Assembly: GCF_002198655.1 (NCBI RefSeq)
Contig: NZ_MWLN01000175.1
Coordinates: forward strand, 10,801-57,452
DNA: 46,652 bases
Source: Kineosporia sp. A_224
Lineage (GTDB): Bacteria; Actinomycetota; Actinomycetes; Actinomycetales; Kineosporiaceae
Direction of reading: 5' to 3'
The translations under genes were made by a program, and so were the position numbers. A model generated the notes under the pieces. The model worked only from the letters and a program-made list of their open reading frames with translations, had not been told where the DNA came from and made no database searches. Positions 35,070 through 44,014 of the stretch are shown here, in pieces; within the stretch, counting starts at the first letter, position 1; each line of letters begins with the position of its first letter.

Positions 35070-36125
35070 TCAGCCGAGCGTCTTCTCCCAGCACGTCTCC
35101 CGGGCCACGGGCCGGAACCCCATCGCGAGGTTCACCCGGAGCATCGGGGCGTTGGACGCCGCGTTGTACGTCGTGATCCGCCGGACCTGCGGGAACCGCT
35201 CGACGGCCGCGCGCAGGTTGGCGGCCTTGATCGCCATCCCGAGCCGGTGGCCGCGGTGCTCCCGGAGCACGAGGGTGTTCCACTGGTAGGCGTGCTCCTG
35301 GGCGGCCGACGGCACCCCGATCTGGGTGAACGCCACGAGCCGGCCGGACGGCACGTGGAGCACGGCCGTGTCGACGACCGCCCGGCCCTGGGCGGTGGCG
35401 GTGCCCTCCCAGGCCCGGACCCGCTCGGCGTCCCAGCGCTGCTCCTCGGACGTCATGTCGCCGGTCGGGGCGTCCGTGCTCATCCGGCGCTGGAGGTGGG
35501 CGCGCTCCTCGAGCCAGGCGTGCGGCTCGCGGTCCCACCACCACGTGACGAGCCGGTAGTCGGGGTCGAGGTGGTCACCGGCCTCCGCGTCGAGCGGTGC
35601 GAGCGCCCGGTCGAGGGCGGTGGCGTCGTCCGGGTCGAGGTCGAGGTCGCTGCGCAGGCTCGGCAGCGTCGACCGGTAGCCGTGCCGGGTCGCGAACGCG
35701 GTCGTCGGGTCCTCGTCGCCCTCGCCGGCGGGCAGCAGCTCCCAGGCCTGGACGACGCCCCGTCCGGTCTCGCGGACGATCGCCTCGGCGTGCTCCAGGA
35801 GCCGGGTGCCGACACCCTGCCGGCGGTGCCCCGGCGCGACGCTCAGCCCGACGTCGGCGACGTCGAGGTTGTCGTGCCGGGAGAAGGTCAGCCCCCACGT
35901 CGCGACCGGCTCGCCGTCGACGAGCCCGACGCCGATCCGCTTGTCGTGCGCGGCGTCGGTGCGGACCCACGCGAGGACCTCGTCGGCCGTCCGGGCGCCG
36001 TGCCGGTCGCCGAGGAGCAGTCGCGCCGACGCGACGTCGGCGGCGTCGTGGGCCCGGCGGTAGAGCGCCGCGTCCTCCTCGCGGTCGACGTCGAGCTCGG
36101 CGATCGTCAGGTCACTCGTGAGCAT
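35070..36125 (-). CDS. Tandem-domain GNAT acetyltransferase, second copy
   Basis: A 351-residue protein with two GNAT folds. The first has VGLSVAPGHRRQGVGTRLLEHAEAI near residues 91-115, the acetyl-CoA loop R-x-x-G-x-G. The second has NTLVLREHRGHRLGMAIKAANLRA and TYNAASNAPMLRVNLAMGFRPV near the C-terminus. It overlaps the end of the preceding paralogue by 14 bases and shares long stretches with it, so the two arose by duplication. Two-domain GNATs of this type include mycothiol-synthase-like enzymes, but the substrate here is unknown. Confidence 0.87.
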   Translation of the reverse strand: MLTSDLTIAELDVDREEDAALYRRAHDAADVASARLLLGDRHGARTADEVLAWVRTDAAHDKRIGVGLVDGEPVATWGLTFSRHDNLDVADVGLSVAPGHRRQGVGTRLLEHAEAIVRETGRGVVQAWELLPAGEGDEDPTTAFATRHGYRSTLPSLRSDLDLDPDDATALDRALAPLDAEAGDHLDPDYRLVTWWWDREPHAWLEERAHLQRRMSTDAPTGDMTSEEQRWDAERVRAWEGTATAQGRAVVDTAVLHVPSGRLVAFTQIGVPSAAQEHAYQWNTLVLREHRGHRLGMAIKAANLRAAVERFPQVRRITTYNAASNAPMLRVNLAMGFRPVARETCWEKTLG

Positions 36126-37221
36126 GGGTGCCCGTCCTCTTCTCCCAGCACGTCGTCCGCAGCACCGGGCGGAACCCCATCGCGCGGTTGACGCGCAGCA
36201 TCGGTGCGTTCGACTCGGCGTTGTACGTGGTCACCCGGCGCAGCCCGGACGTCCGTGCGGCGAGCGCCCGCAGGTTCGCGGCCTTGATCGCCATCCCGAG
36301 CCGCTGCCCGCGGTGCTCGCGGAGCACCAGGGTGTCCCACTGGAACGCGTGGTCCGGCAGGTGCTTGGGGACGGCGAGCACGGTGAACGCGACGAGCCGC
36401 CCGGAGGGCACGTGCACGGCGGCGGTCTCGACGACGGTCTTGCCCTGCGCCTGGCTGATCGCCTCGTTCTCCCGGACCCGGGCGCCGTCCCAGCGCTCCT
36501 CCTCGATCGTCATGTCGCCGGCCGGGGCGTCGGTGCTCATCCGCTGGATCAGGTAGGCGCGGTCGTCGAGGTACTCGTCCGGTACGGCGTTCCACCACGT
36601 GACGAGCCGGTACTGCCCGTCGGCGCTCACCAGGCGGTCTGTCGCGGCGTCGAAGCGGCCGGCGGTCTCGGCGTCGAGCGGGGCGAGCGCCCGGGCGAGG
36701 CCGTCCGGCCCCGGGTCGAGGTCGAGGTCGTTGCGCAGGCTCGGCAGGGTCGAGGTGTACCCGTGCCGGGTGGCGAACGGGGTCGTCGGGTCCTCGACGG
36801 CCGGGTCGACGGCGGTGCCCTGCCAGGTCTGGACGACGGACCGGCCCGCGGCGCGGACGAGCGCCTCGGTGTGCTGCACCAGGATGCTGCCGATGCCCCT
36901 GCGACGGTGCTCCGGGTGCACGGTGACGTCGACGAAACCGATGTCGAGGTTGTCGTGGACCGTGAGCTCGACGAGCCAGGTGCCTACCGGTGAGCCGCCG
37001 TCGTCGAGGGCGACGCCGCGGGTCGTGCGGTAGCTCGTGGTCTCGCGCTCGGAGACGAGGGTGTCCTCGGCGGAGCGCGGTGCGGACCGGTCGCCGAGCA
37101 GGTGCCGGTCGGCGACGAGGTCGACCTCCCCGTACGCCCGGTGGAAGAGGACGACGTCCGCCGGGTCGTCGAGGTCGAGCGTGCGGAGGGTCACGGCACC
37201 GCGCCGGGTCGTCGTGGACAT
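36112..37221 (-). CDS. Tandem-domain GNAT acetyltransferase, first copy
   Basis: A 369-residue paralogue of the next gene. The first GNAT domain has VDVTVHPEHRRRGIGSILVQHTEAL and the second LVLREHRGQRLGMAIKAANLRA with NAESNAPMLRVNRAMGFRPV. The two proteins align over their whole length, including the RMSTDAP-GDMT segment between domains. The ATG at 37219-37221 directly follows a run of six Gs, too close to act as a normal Shine-Dalgarno sequence, so initiation is uncertain. Substrate unknown. Confidence 0.86.
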   Translation of the reverse strand: MSTTTRRGAVTLRTLDLDDPADVVLFHRAYGEVDLVADRHLLGDRSAPRSAEDTLVSERETTSYRTTRGVALDDGGSPVGTWLVELTVHDNLDIGFVDVTVHPEHRRRGIGSILVQHTEALVRAAGRSVVQTWQGTAVDPAVEDPTTPFATRHGYTSTLPSLRNDLDLDPGPDGLARALAPLDAETAGRFDAATDRLVSADGQYRLVTWWNAVPDEYLDDRAYLIQRMSTDAPAGDMTIEEERWDGARVRENEAISQAQGKTVVETAAVHVPSGRLVAFTVLAVPKHLPDHAFQWDTLVLREHRGQRLGMAIKAANLRALAARTSGLRRVTTYNAESNAPMLRVNRAMGFRPVLRTTCWEKRTGTHAHE

Positions 37222-37288
37222 CCCCCCAGTCCAGCACCGGGCATATCGGACCCGCCACGGGTTTTCCGCCCGGCGGCCCGGGCGCCGC

Positions 37289-38581
37289 TCACCGGCGCCG
37301 GTGGAACCGGCCGTAGAGCACGGCGGTGAGCGCATAGAGCAGCGTGATCCCGACGTAGACCCCCGGCGAGTACCCGTCGGCCGGCAGCACGGTGGCGCAG
37401 ACCGCGGCGGAGACGACCGACGCGACGTTGAACACGACGTCGTAGAACGACATGACCCGGCCGCGGAAGGCGTCCTCGACGCTGCCCTGGACGATCGCGT
37501 CGACGCAGATCTTCGCGCCCTGCGCCGCGGTGCCGAGGACGAAGGCGCCGACGAGGGCGGTCGTCACGTCGAGGAAGACGACGAACGTCGCCTCGACGAG
37601 GGCTGCGGCGACGAGGCAGACGACGATCCACGTCTCCATCCGCATCCGCCGGGTCGCGACCGGCGTCACGAGGGCCGCGACGAAGAACCCGACCCCGGAC
37701 GCGACGAAGATCGACGCGAGCAGCGCCGCGCCGGCGTCGGTGTCCGCCGGGTCGGTGAAGTAGTTGCGGCACAGCAGGATGATGACGACGGTCGTCGCGC
37801 CGTAGGCCAGCCGGTGGCCGCCGATCGCGGCCAGCGCCAGCGTCGGGCGGCGCTTGTGCCGCAGGTAGTGCAGGGCCTCGACGAACCCGCGCGCGACCCC
37901 GGCCGCCGCCTCGGCGACGTCGTGCCACGGCAGCCGGCGCGCGCCGTCCGGCCCGAGCAGGTCCTTGTCCATGAGCCGCGCGACCTGGGACGCCGCAGCG
38001 AACCCCGCCGCCGCGAGGAGGAGGATCACCGCGTCGGTGCCGTTGCCGGGGGAGAGCGCGAGCCGGACGCCGACCCCCACCCCGCCGCCGAGCAGCGCGG
38101 CGAGCGTGCCGCTCGTCGGGGAGACCGCGTTCGCCATGACGAGCTCGTCCTCGGGGACGACGTGCGGCAGGCTCGCGCCGAGCCCGGCGAGGATGAACCG
38201 GTTGACGGACAGGCACACGAGGACGGCCACGTAGAGCGGCACCCCGACGACGCCGGCACCGACGAGCGCGGCGACCCCGACGACGAGCGCGGCCCGCACG
38301 AGGTTCGCCACGACGAGCACCTGCCGGCGGCGCCAGCGGTCGAGGAGCACCCCGGCGAACGGGCCGACGAGGGTGTACGGCAGGACGGCCACCGCGAACG
38401 CGGTCGCCACCGCACCGGCTGTCGCGGCCCGCTCGGGGGAGAAGAAGAACAGGCTCGCGAGCCCGGCCTGGAACGCGCCGTCCGCGGCCTGGGAGACGAG
38501 GCGGGTCGCGAACAAGCGGCGGAAGTCCCTGCCCCGCAGGACGATCCGGAGGTCGCCCAGGTAGGTCCCGCCGGTCGTCAC
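37289..38581 (-). CDS. MFS family transporter
   Basis: A 430-residue major facilitator with about 12 helices. It opens with DFRRLFATRLVSQAADGAFQAGLASLFFF and has the loop 2-3 motif GPFAGVLLDRWRRRQVLVVANLVRA, characteristic of drug-efflux-type MFS proteins. Later helices include GAFVLGTAAQGAKICVDAIVQGSVEDAFRGRVMS. The cargo is unknown. The ATG or GTG at 38581 is not backed by a strong ribosome-binding site. It is divergent from the small gene at 38926; the 344-base spacer contains a large interrupted palindrome. Confidence 0.88.
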   Translation of the reverse strand: MTTGGTYLGDLRIVLRGRDFRRLFATRLVSQAADGAFQAGLASLFFFSPERAATAGAVATAFAVAVLPYTLVGPFAGVLLDRWRRRQVLVVANLVRAALVVGVAALVGAGVVGVPLYVAVLVCLSVNRFILAGLGASLPHVVPEDELVMANAVSPTSGTLAALLGGGVGVGVRLALSPGNGTDAVILLLAAAGFAAASQVARLMDKDLLGPDGARRLPWHDVAEAAAGVARGFVEALHYLRHKRRPTLALAAIGGHRLAYGATTVVIILLCRNYFTDPADTDAGAALLASIFVASGVGFFVAALVTPVATRRMRMETWIVVCLVAAALVEATFVVFLDVTTALVGAFVLGTAAQGAKICVDAIVQGSVEDAFRGRVMSFYDVVFNVASVVSAAVCATVLPADGYSPGVYVGITLLYALTAVLYGRFHRRR

Positions 38582-38636
38582 GGGGGCAAGGCTAGATCCC
38601 TGCGCACCGTGACGACGACGGCAGGGCGCCCAGATC

Positions 38637-38692
38637 GGCCCCTCAGAGGTAGATCACCGTGCATATCGAGAGCGATCTCCCTCTGAGGGGCC
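38637..38692. repeat. 56-base interrupted palindrome in a divergent promoter region
   Basis: GGCCCCTCAGAGG (38637-38649) is perfectly complementary to CCTCTGAGGGGCC (38680-38692). The stem continues, after one mismatch, with AGATC (38651-38655) and GATCT (38674-38678), leaving an 18-base loop. It lies between divergently transcribed genes, so it is not at the end of either. It may be a regulator site, a small-RNA terminator or a mobile-repeat relic. Confidence 0.7.
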
Positions 38693-38925
38693 GGAAAGGG
38701 GGTGTCAGGCGGGCTGGAGCCCGGCCTCCGCACCGGTCCGCGTCCACCTGGTCCTGCGTGAACGTCGATGTCCGGGAAGTGACCTCTCCAGCTACGTCTG
38801 CATGTCGTGGCTCACCGTCAGCGTGCTCGCTCTGCGGAGCCGTCGGTGTCCAGGTGCCCATCGGCGCTCAAGACGGCCACCGTCGCACCCGACCTCCCCG
38901 GTAGACCGGGAGGAGAGGAGCACCG

Positions 38926-39309
38926 ATGGCGGCGACCTGTGAGTGGCGCGAGCACGACGGTGTCCGCTACCTGTTCCTGTGCCCCGCCGGGTCCGGCCGG
39001 GAGCAGCTCGCCGAGCTGGTCCGCGACCTGAGCGTCCTCCTGCGCGAGGAGCCGCCCGGCCTGGTCCGGCTGCTCATCGACCTGCGGCCCCTCGGCCGGT
39101 ACGTCCCCGCCCCGGGCGAGCTCGCGGAGTACAAGCGGATCCAGCACGGGCTGCTGCAGACCCACACGTTGCGGGCCGGTCTCGTCGGCGTGACCGGTCT
39201 CAACGCCGCCGTGATGCGGGGCATGAGCGCGATGAGCGGGCGGATCACGCTGCTGGGCGTACCGACCCTCGAGCGCGGGATCGAGTTCGTCGCCCGCGAC
39301 GCGCACTGA
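38926..39309 (+). CDS. Unassigned small soluble protein, possibly SpoIIAA/STAS-like
   Basis: A 127-residue protein of alternating strands and helices: YLFLCPAGSG, a helix REQLAELVRDLSVLLRE, the strand LVRLLIDLRPL, then a helix AEYKRIQHGLLQTH, the strand GLVGVTGLNAAVMRGM and the end TLERGIEFVARD. This resembles SpoIIAA-like or STAS folds seen in small regulatory proteins, but no diagnostic motif is present. The ATG has AGAGGAG five bases upstream and another GGGAGG just before, the latter in a small hairpin. It is followed by a good hairpin. Confidence 0.7.
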   Translation: MAATCEWREHDGVRYLFLCPAGSGREQLAELVRDLSVLLREEPPGLVRLLIDLRPLGRYVPAPGELAEYKRIQHGLLQTHTLRAGLVGVTGLNAAVMRGMSAMSGRITLLGVPTLERGIEFVARDAH

Positions 39310-39396
39310 GCGCCGCGCCCTCCGCCCGGTGTGAACCGGCACCGGCGGCCCGCGGTGCCTCGGCATGACGACCCGGCTCGGGCACCTGCCGCCGCC

Positions 39397-39424
39397 GGCG
39401 CGGCACCCGGGTGGGTGCCGCGCC
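39397..39424. terminator. Hairpin between convergent genes
   Basis: GGCGCGGCACCC and GGGTGCCGCGCC form a perfect 12-bp stem with a GGGT loop, between the plus-strand gene ending at 39309 and ino1. It is a likely bidirectional terminator. Confidence 0.75.
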
Positions 39425-39446
39425 GCCGGCGGTGGTGCGTCGGGGC

Positions 39447-40520
39447 TCAGCCCTCGTTGCGGATGAACGCCTCGAGCTTCTCGCGGCCCTCACGGTCCTC
39501 GATCTGCACCGGCGGCGACTTCATGAGGTACGCCGACGCGGAGATGACCGGACCGCCGACGCCGCGGTCCTTGGCGATCTTCGCGGCGCGCAGCGCGTCG
39601 ATGATGACGCCGGCCGAGTTCGGGGAGTCCCACACCTCGAGCTTGTACTCGAGGTTGAGCGGGACGTCGCCGAACGCGCGGCCCTCGAGGCGGACGTACG
39701 CCCACTTGCGGTCGTCGAGCCACTGCACGTAGTCCGACGGGCCGATGTGCACGTTCTTCGCGCCGAGGTCGTGGTCGAGGTTGCTCGTCACGGCCTGCGT
39801 CTTGGAGATCTTCTTCGACTCGAGACGGTCGCGCTCGAGCATGTTCTTGAAGTCCATGTTGCCGCCGACGTTCAGCTGGTACGTCCGGTCGAGGACGACG
39901 CCGCGGTCCTCGAACAGACGCGCCATGACGCGGTGCGTGATCGTCGCGCCGACCTGGCTCTTGATGTCGTCACCGACGATCGGGACGCCGGCGTCCTCGA
40001 ACTTCTTGGCCCACACCGGGTCCGACGCGATGAAGACGGGCAGCGCGTTGACGAACGCCACCTTCGCCTCGATGGCGCACGTCGCGTAGAACTTCGCCGC
40101 GGCCTCGGAACCGACGGGCAGGTAGCAGATGAGGACGTCGACCCGCTGGTCGCGCAGCACCTGCACGACGTCCACCGGCTCCTCGTCGGACTCGGTGATC
40201 GTCTCGCGGTAGTACTTGCCGAGGCCGTCGAGGGTGTGGCCGCGCTGCACCGGCACGCCGAGCGGCGGCACCTCGCAGATCTTGATCGTGTTGTTCTCGC
40301 TGGCGCCGATGGCCTCGGACAGGTCCAGGCCGACCTTCTTGCCGTCGACGTCGAACGCGGCGACGAACTCGATGTCGCTCACGTGGTACTCGCCGAACGT
40401 CACGTGCATGAGGCCGGGCACGGAGCCCGCCGGGTCGGCGTCCCGGTAGTAGTGCACGCCCTGGACGAGCGACGCGGCGCAGTTGCCGACGCCGACGATG
40501 GCGACGCGGACGGATCCCAT
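39447..40520 (-). CDS. ino1: Inositol-3-phosphate synthase
   Basis: Converts glucose 6-phosphate to 1L-myo-inositol 3-phosphate using NAD, feeding phosphatidylinositol and mycothiol. The 357-residue protein has the Rossmann start [18 protein letters not shown], then [35 protein letters not shown] and the catalytic-region segments [13 protein letters not shown] and SKTQAV. The ATG at 40518-40520 has GAGGAG six bases upstream. It lies downstream of padR on the same strand, as in mycobacteria (Rv0046c-Rv0047c). Confidence 0.97.
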   Translation of the reverse strand: MGSVRVAIVGVGNCAASLVQGVHYYRDADPAGSVPGLMHVTFGEYHVSDIEFVAAFDVDGKKVGLDLSEAIGASENNTIKICEVPPLGVPVQRGHTLDGLGKYYRETITESDEEPVDVVQVLRDQRVDVLICYLPVGSEAAAKFYATCAIEAKVAFVNALPVFIASDPVWAKKFEDAGVPIVGDDIKSQVGATITHRVMARLFEDRGVVLDRTYQLNVGGNMDFKNMLERDRLESKKISKTQAVTSNLDHDLGAKNVHIGPSDYVQWLDDRKWAYVRLEGRAFGDVPLNLEYKLEVWDSPNSAGVIIDALRAAKIAKDRGVGGPVISASAYLMKSPPVQIEDREGREKLEAFIRNEG

Positions 40521-40613
40521 GTGGTGCTCCTCTTCTGGTGCGGGTCCCCACTCGGTGGGTGAGTGGGCGGGGGCGCAGGCCCGTGCGCCTGGTGGGCGCC
40601 CGGGCACGAACGG

Positions 40614-41228
40614 TCAGGTGGGCGGTACCGCCCTGGGGTCGGACGGATCCGGCTTGTCGGGGTCGTCGAGGTGCGTCATGTTGCTCGCGCGCTCGGAGTC
40701 GATGAGCTCGCTGAGCCAGCGCACCTCGTGCTCGACCGCCTCCTCGCCGAGGGACTTCAGCGCGAGGGTGTACTCGTCGAGGCGCTCGCGGTTGCGCAGC
40801 CTGGCCTGCCGCGCGGTCTCCATCCGCTCGGTGAGCCGCAGCCGGCGGTTCTCCAGGATGCGAAGCCGGGTCGCGGCGTCCGTGCGGGCGAAGAACGCGA
40901 AGTGGACGTCGAACGTGCCGTCCTCCCACGCGTCCGGGCCGGGGGAGGAGACGAGGGCCTGGAAGTGCTCCTTGCCCTCGGCGGTGATCTCGTAGACGAT
41001 CCGCGCCCTTCGGCCGAGGGTCGGGCCGTCGACCTCGGTCGCCGCGCTCTCCCGGATCCAGCCCCGCGTCAGCAGGGTGCGCAGCGCGGGGTAGAGCGTC
41101 CCGAAGGACAGCGCCGCGAAGACGCCGAGCCGGTCGTTGAGCCGCTTGCGCAGCGCGTAGCCGTGCAGCGGGGACTCCTGGAGCAGCCCGAGGACGGCGA
41201 GCTCGAGGACGTCGGACCTGCGGGCCAC
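40614..41228 (-). CDS. PadR family transcriptional regulator
   Basis: A 204-residue winged-helix regulator. The DNA-binding domain has VLELAVLGLLQESPLHGYALRKRLN, then FGTLYPALRTLLTRGWIRE and YEITAEGKEHF. The C-terminal half is helical (LENRRLRLTERMETARQARLRNRERL), as in Vir-type PadR proteins. The GTG at 41226-41228 has GGAGGAGG a few bases upstream. It probably controls itself and the ino1 gene that follows after about 95 bases; the effector is unknown. Confidence 0.93.
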   Translation of the reverse strand: MARRSDVLELAVLGLLQESPLHGYALRKRLNDRLGVFAALSFGTLYPALRTLLTRGWIRESAATEVDGPTLGRRARIVYEITAEGKEHFQALVSSPGPDAWEDGTFDVHFAFFARTDAATRLRILENRRLRLTERMETARQARLRNRERLDEYTLALKSLGEEAVEHEVRWLSELIDSERASNMTHLDDPDKPDPSDPRAVPPT

Positions 41229-41382
41229 CGTTCCTCCTCCGCTCGTCGCCGGACCAGTCGTCAGGTCTGTCGTCGTGCACGTCACGTGGCGACCGTCTGG
41301 TGATCCGGCGCACGTGATGTTTCACTGCTGGTCACACGCTCGGACCTGACAAGCGTGCATCCATGTCTGCATCGCCATGATG

Positions 41383-41395
41383 TATCGGCTCGATA
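41383..41395. promoter_or_regulatory. Small inverted repeat upstream of padR, possible operator
   Basis: TATCG-GCT-CGATA lies in an AT-rich patch about 155 bases ahead of padR, in a 291-base spacer otherwise empty apart from the adjacent terminator hairpin. PadR proteins often bind such dyads, so autoregulation is possible. Confidence 0.3.
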
Positions 41396-41438
41396 TATCT
41401 GTCCAGTCGACCGGGCTGTGAACCGCGCCATGACGCGA

Positions 41439-41470
41439 CGAGGCCCGGACGGCGGACCGTCCGGGCCTCG
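41439..41470. terminator. Hairpin after the flotillin gene
   Basis: A perfect 14-bp stem (CGAGGCCCGGACGG) with a CGGA loop lies 50 bases beyond the flotillin stop codon, in the direction of transcription. Confidence 0.75.
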
Positions 41471-41519
41471 TGGGTGTGTGCGGCGCTGCGGGTGCTGCGG
41501 GGTGCTGCGGGCTCGCGCG

Positions 41520-43094
41520 TCAGTCGGTCGGCGGCTTCTCGGCCCCCAGCGCCTGGCCGGCCACCGAGCCGTTCGTGCCCGTCGTCCCGGGAGCGACGCC
41601 GGACGCGGCACCCGCCGCGGCCCCGGCGAACTTCTGGACGATCTGCCCGAGGTCCAGGCCCGTCGTCGTCTTGAGCATCGCGAGGGTCTGGGTCAGGTTG
41701 TCGGCGACCTGTCGGGGGAGCGCGGCGGCGCCGTCCGTCGAGAGCACCGTGAGCGAGTCGATCGCGGCCATCGGGGACGCCACCTCCTTGGCGACCTTCG
41801 GCAGCACCTCGACGAGCATCTGGAGGACGGCGGCCTCGTTGTACCGCCCGTACGCCGTCGCCTTCTTCTCCATGGCCTCGGCCTCGGCGTTCCCGCGCGC
41901 GAGGATCGCTGCGCCCTCCGCCTCGCCCTCGGCCCGCAGGGCGTCGGCCTCGGCGACCCGGCGGGCCTTCTCGGCGTCACCGCGCCGCGCACCCTCGATC
42001 GCCTCGGCGTCGGCGAGCGCCGTCCGGCGGGCCTTCTCGGCCTCACCGGTGATGCGCGCCTTCTCGGCGTCCGCCTGCGCGGCCGCGATGGCCGCGGTCT
42101 TGCGGGCGTCGGCGTCCGCGATCGCCGAGCTGCGGCGCGCCTCGGCCTCCTGCTCGACCTTGTACCGCTGGGCGTCGGCAGGCTTGCGCACCTGGGTGTC
42201 GAGCTCGCGCTCGGTGAGGGCGGCCTGCCGGACGGCGACCTTCTCCTGCTCGGCGAGGATCGCCTGGTCGCGCTCGGCGCGCGAGAGCGGGCCGGCCGCT
42301 GCGGCCTGGGCCTGGGCGGCGTCCGTCTCGGCCTTGATCTCGGCCTGCTTGAGGGCGAGCGCGCGCTGCGCGACGGCGATCTCCTGCTCGGCGATGATCC
42401 GGGCCTGCTCGGCAGCCCGACGGGCCCCCGCCTCGGCGACGGCTGCCTCCTGCTGGATCCGGGCCGCCTCGGGCCGCCCGAGGTCCATGAGGTAGGAGCC
42501 GTCGTCCGTGATGTCCTGGATCTGGAAGGTGTCGAGCACGAGGCCCTGCCCGGTGAGGGACGCCTCCGACTCGTCCGCGACGCGCTGGGCGAAGGCGCCC
42601 CGGTCCCGGATGATCTGCTCGACGGTGAGGCCGCCGACGATCGAGCGCAGCGCACCGGCGAGCACCTCGGTCGTGAAGGACTCGATGTCGGCCTGCTGCG
42701 TGAGGAACCGTTGCGCGGCGGCACGGATCGAGTCGACGTTGCCACCGACCTTGACGATCGCGACGCCCTCGAGGTTGAGCTTGACGCCCTGGCCGGAGAC
42801 GGCGCCGCGGATCTGCACCGGGATCCGCCGGCTCGACAGGTCGAGGGTGTAGCGGCGCTGCACGAAGGGCAGCACGAAGACCCCGCCGCCCATGACGACC
42901 TTCTGGCCGGACAGGTCGGTGGAGACCGCTCCCGTGTCGGCGTTGCGCACCTCCTTGCCGCGCCGACCGGTGATGATGAACGCCTCGTTCGGGCCGGCCA
43001 CCTTGTACCGCTGGGTGACGAGCGCGACGACGAGGATGAGCAGGACGGCGATGCCGAGGACCGACATCACGGCCGACGACCCGAACAGGTCCAC
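41520..43094 (-). CDS. Flotillin/SPFH-domain membrane protein
   Basis: Membrane scaffold protein of fluid microdomains. The 524-residue product has an N-terminal membrane helix (VMSVLGIAVLLILVVALV, residues 9-26) and an SPFH domain to about 200 with NEAFIITGRRGKEV and VFVLPFVQRRYTLDL. A long Ala/Glu/Gln coiled-coil region (EAGARRAAEQARIIAEQEI and similar) reaches to about 410. The C-terminal oligomerisation segment contains LQMLVEVLPKVAKEVA. The GTG start has AGAGG about six bases upstream. It follows an NfeD-like gene on the same strand, the usual partner. Confidence 0.95.
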   Translation of the reverse strand: MDLFGSSAVMSVLGIAVLLILVVALVTQRYKVAGPNEAFIITGRRGKEVRNADTGAVSTDLSGQKVVMGGGVFVLPFVQRRYTLDLSSRRIPVQIRGAVSGQGVKLNLEGVAIVKVGGNVDSIRAAAQRFLTQQADIESFTTEVLAGALRSIVGGLTVEQIIRDRGAFAQRVADESEASLTGQGLVLDTFQIQDITDDGSYLMDLGRPEAARIQQEAAVAEAGARRAAEQARIIAEQEIAVAQRALALKQAEIKAETDAAQAQAAAAGPLSRAERDQAILAEQEKVAVRQAALTERELDTQVRKPADAQRYKVEQEAEARRSSAIADADARKTAAIAAAQADAEKARITGEAEKARRTALADAEAIEGARRGDAEKARRVAEADALRAEGEAEGAAILARGNAEAEAMEKKATAYGRYNEAAVLQMLVEVLPKVAKEVASPMAAIDSLTVLSTDGAAALPRQVADNLTQTLAMLKTTTGLDLGQIVQKFAGAAAGAASGVAPGTTGTNGSVAGQALGAEKPPTD

Positions 43095-43213
43095 CCGAGC
43101 CTCTTCCTTGGGCCGCGTTCCTGCGGCCCGTCACGCGCCGGAGGACCTCCCCCCGGCGGTTCCTTGCTGTGTCTCGCTTCCTGCGCGGCCGCCCGGCGGC
43201 GACCGCTGCCCGG

Positions 43214-43702
43214 CTACGCCCGGCGGACGACCATGACGGACGTCGGCGACAGGGTCGCGGTGACGCGCACCGGCGTCCCGACGAGGAGCACCTCGTCGGC
43301 GCGGGCGTTGAGCTTGGTGAGGTGCCCCGCCACGGTCACGCTGACCTCGCCGTACCCCTGCGACGGCACCTGTGTGACAACGGTTCCGGGCAGGCCCAGG
43401 AGATCGGTGCCGGTCGGCGTCGCGTCCGTGCGCGAGCGGGTCAGGCCGCGTGTCAGCCAGCCCGCGACACCCCCGACGAGCGCGCCGGCGACGACGCCCA
43501 CGCCGGTCGCGCCGGCCGTGCCGAGGCTGCCTACCGCGACGGAGCCCGCGAACCCGAAGGCAGCGAGGAAACCGGCGACGACGGCGGTCGAGAGGACGTC
43601 ACCGGGCAGGGCGTCGAAGAGGCCGTCGAAGATCTCGCCGACGACGACCGACGCCACGAGCAGCACCAGGCCCACGGCGCCGACGACGATGAACAGGGTC
43701 AT
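43214..43702 (-). CDS. NfeD-like membrane protein, flotillin partner
   Basis: A 162-residue protein with hydrophobic helices (LFIVVGAVGLVLLVASVVV, STAVVAGFLAAFGFAGSVAV and TGVGVVAGALVGGVAGWL) and a C-terminal OB-fold-like domain (LPGTVVTQVPSQGYGEVSVTV and the later EVLLVGTPVRVTA). NfeD proteins pair with flotillins and may modify them. The ATG at 43702 has no Shine-Dalgarno sequence; a -10-like TACGAT ends eight bases before it, so the message may be leaderless. Confidence 0.85.
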   Translation of the reverse strand: MTLFIVVGAVGLVLLVASVVVGEIFDGLFDALPGDVLSTAVVAGFLAAFGFAGSVAVGSLGTAGATGVGVVAGALVGGVAGWLTRGLTRSRTDATPTGTDLLGLPGTVVTQVPSQGYGEVSVTVAGHLTKLNARADEVLLVGTPVRVTATLSPTSVMVVRRA

Positions 43703-43710
43703 GCGCTGTG

Positions 43711-43716
43711 ATCGTA
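43711..43716 (-). promoter_or_regulatory. Possible -10 box for a leaderless nfeD-flotillin transcript
   Basis: TACGAT on the minus strand ends eight bases before the nfeD ATG, placing a predicted start site at or next to the A of the start codon. No -35 element was identified. Confidence 0.35.
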
Positions 43717-44014
43717 CGCAGGGCCCGCGTGGTTCCACGGTGATCCGCGGAACCTGCCGGTGCCGCGCCCCGGAAGGGGCCGACGAGCACGCCCCGTGAT
43801 CGTTCGATGACACTCGGCGGTGCAACCTCGGAGGCCCGCGGGGCGTCCTCCGTGGGCAGGGCATGCTCTGACGTGCACGTTTCGATGCCGCCGGGGGAGT
43901 GTGCCCATACTGGGCGGGCACGTGACCGGCCCGGCAACGGTGCCCCACGACGGGCCCCACGGGGGGAGACCGGCGGCGAGGACCGACAGACGGACGACAG
44001 AAGGATCAGACATC

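Noticed and set aside
41316-41330. TGTTTCAC half-site in the padR spacer as another parS
   Set aside because: Only the left half matches; the right half (TGCTGG) has no similarity to GTGAAACA.
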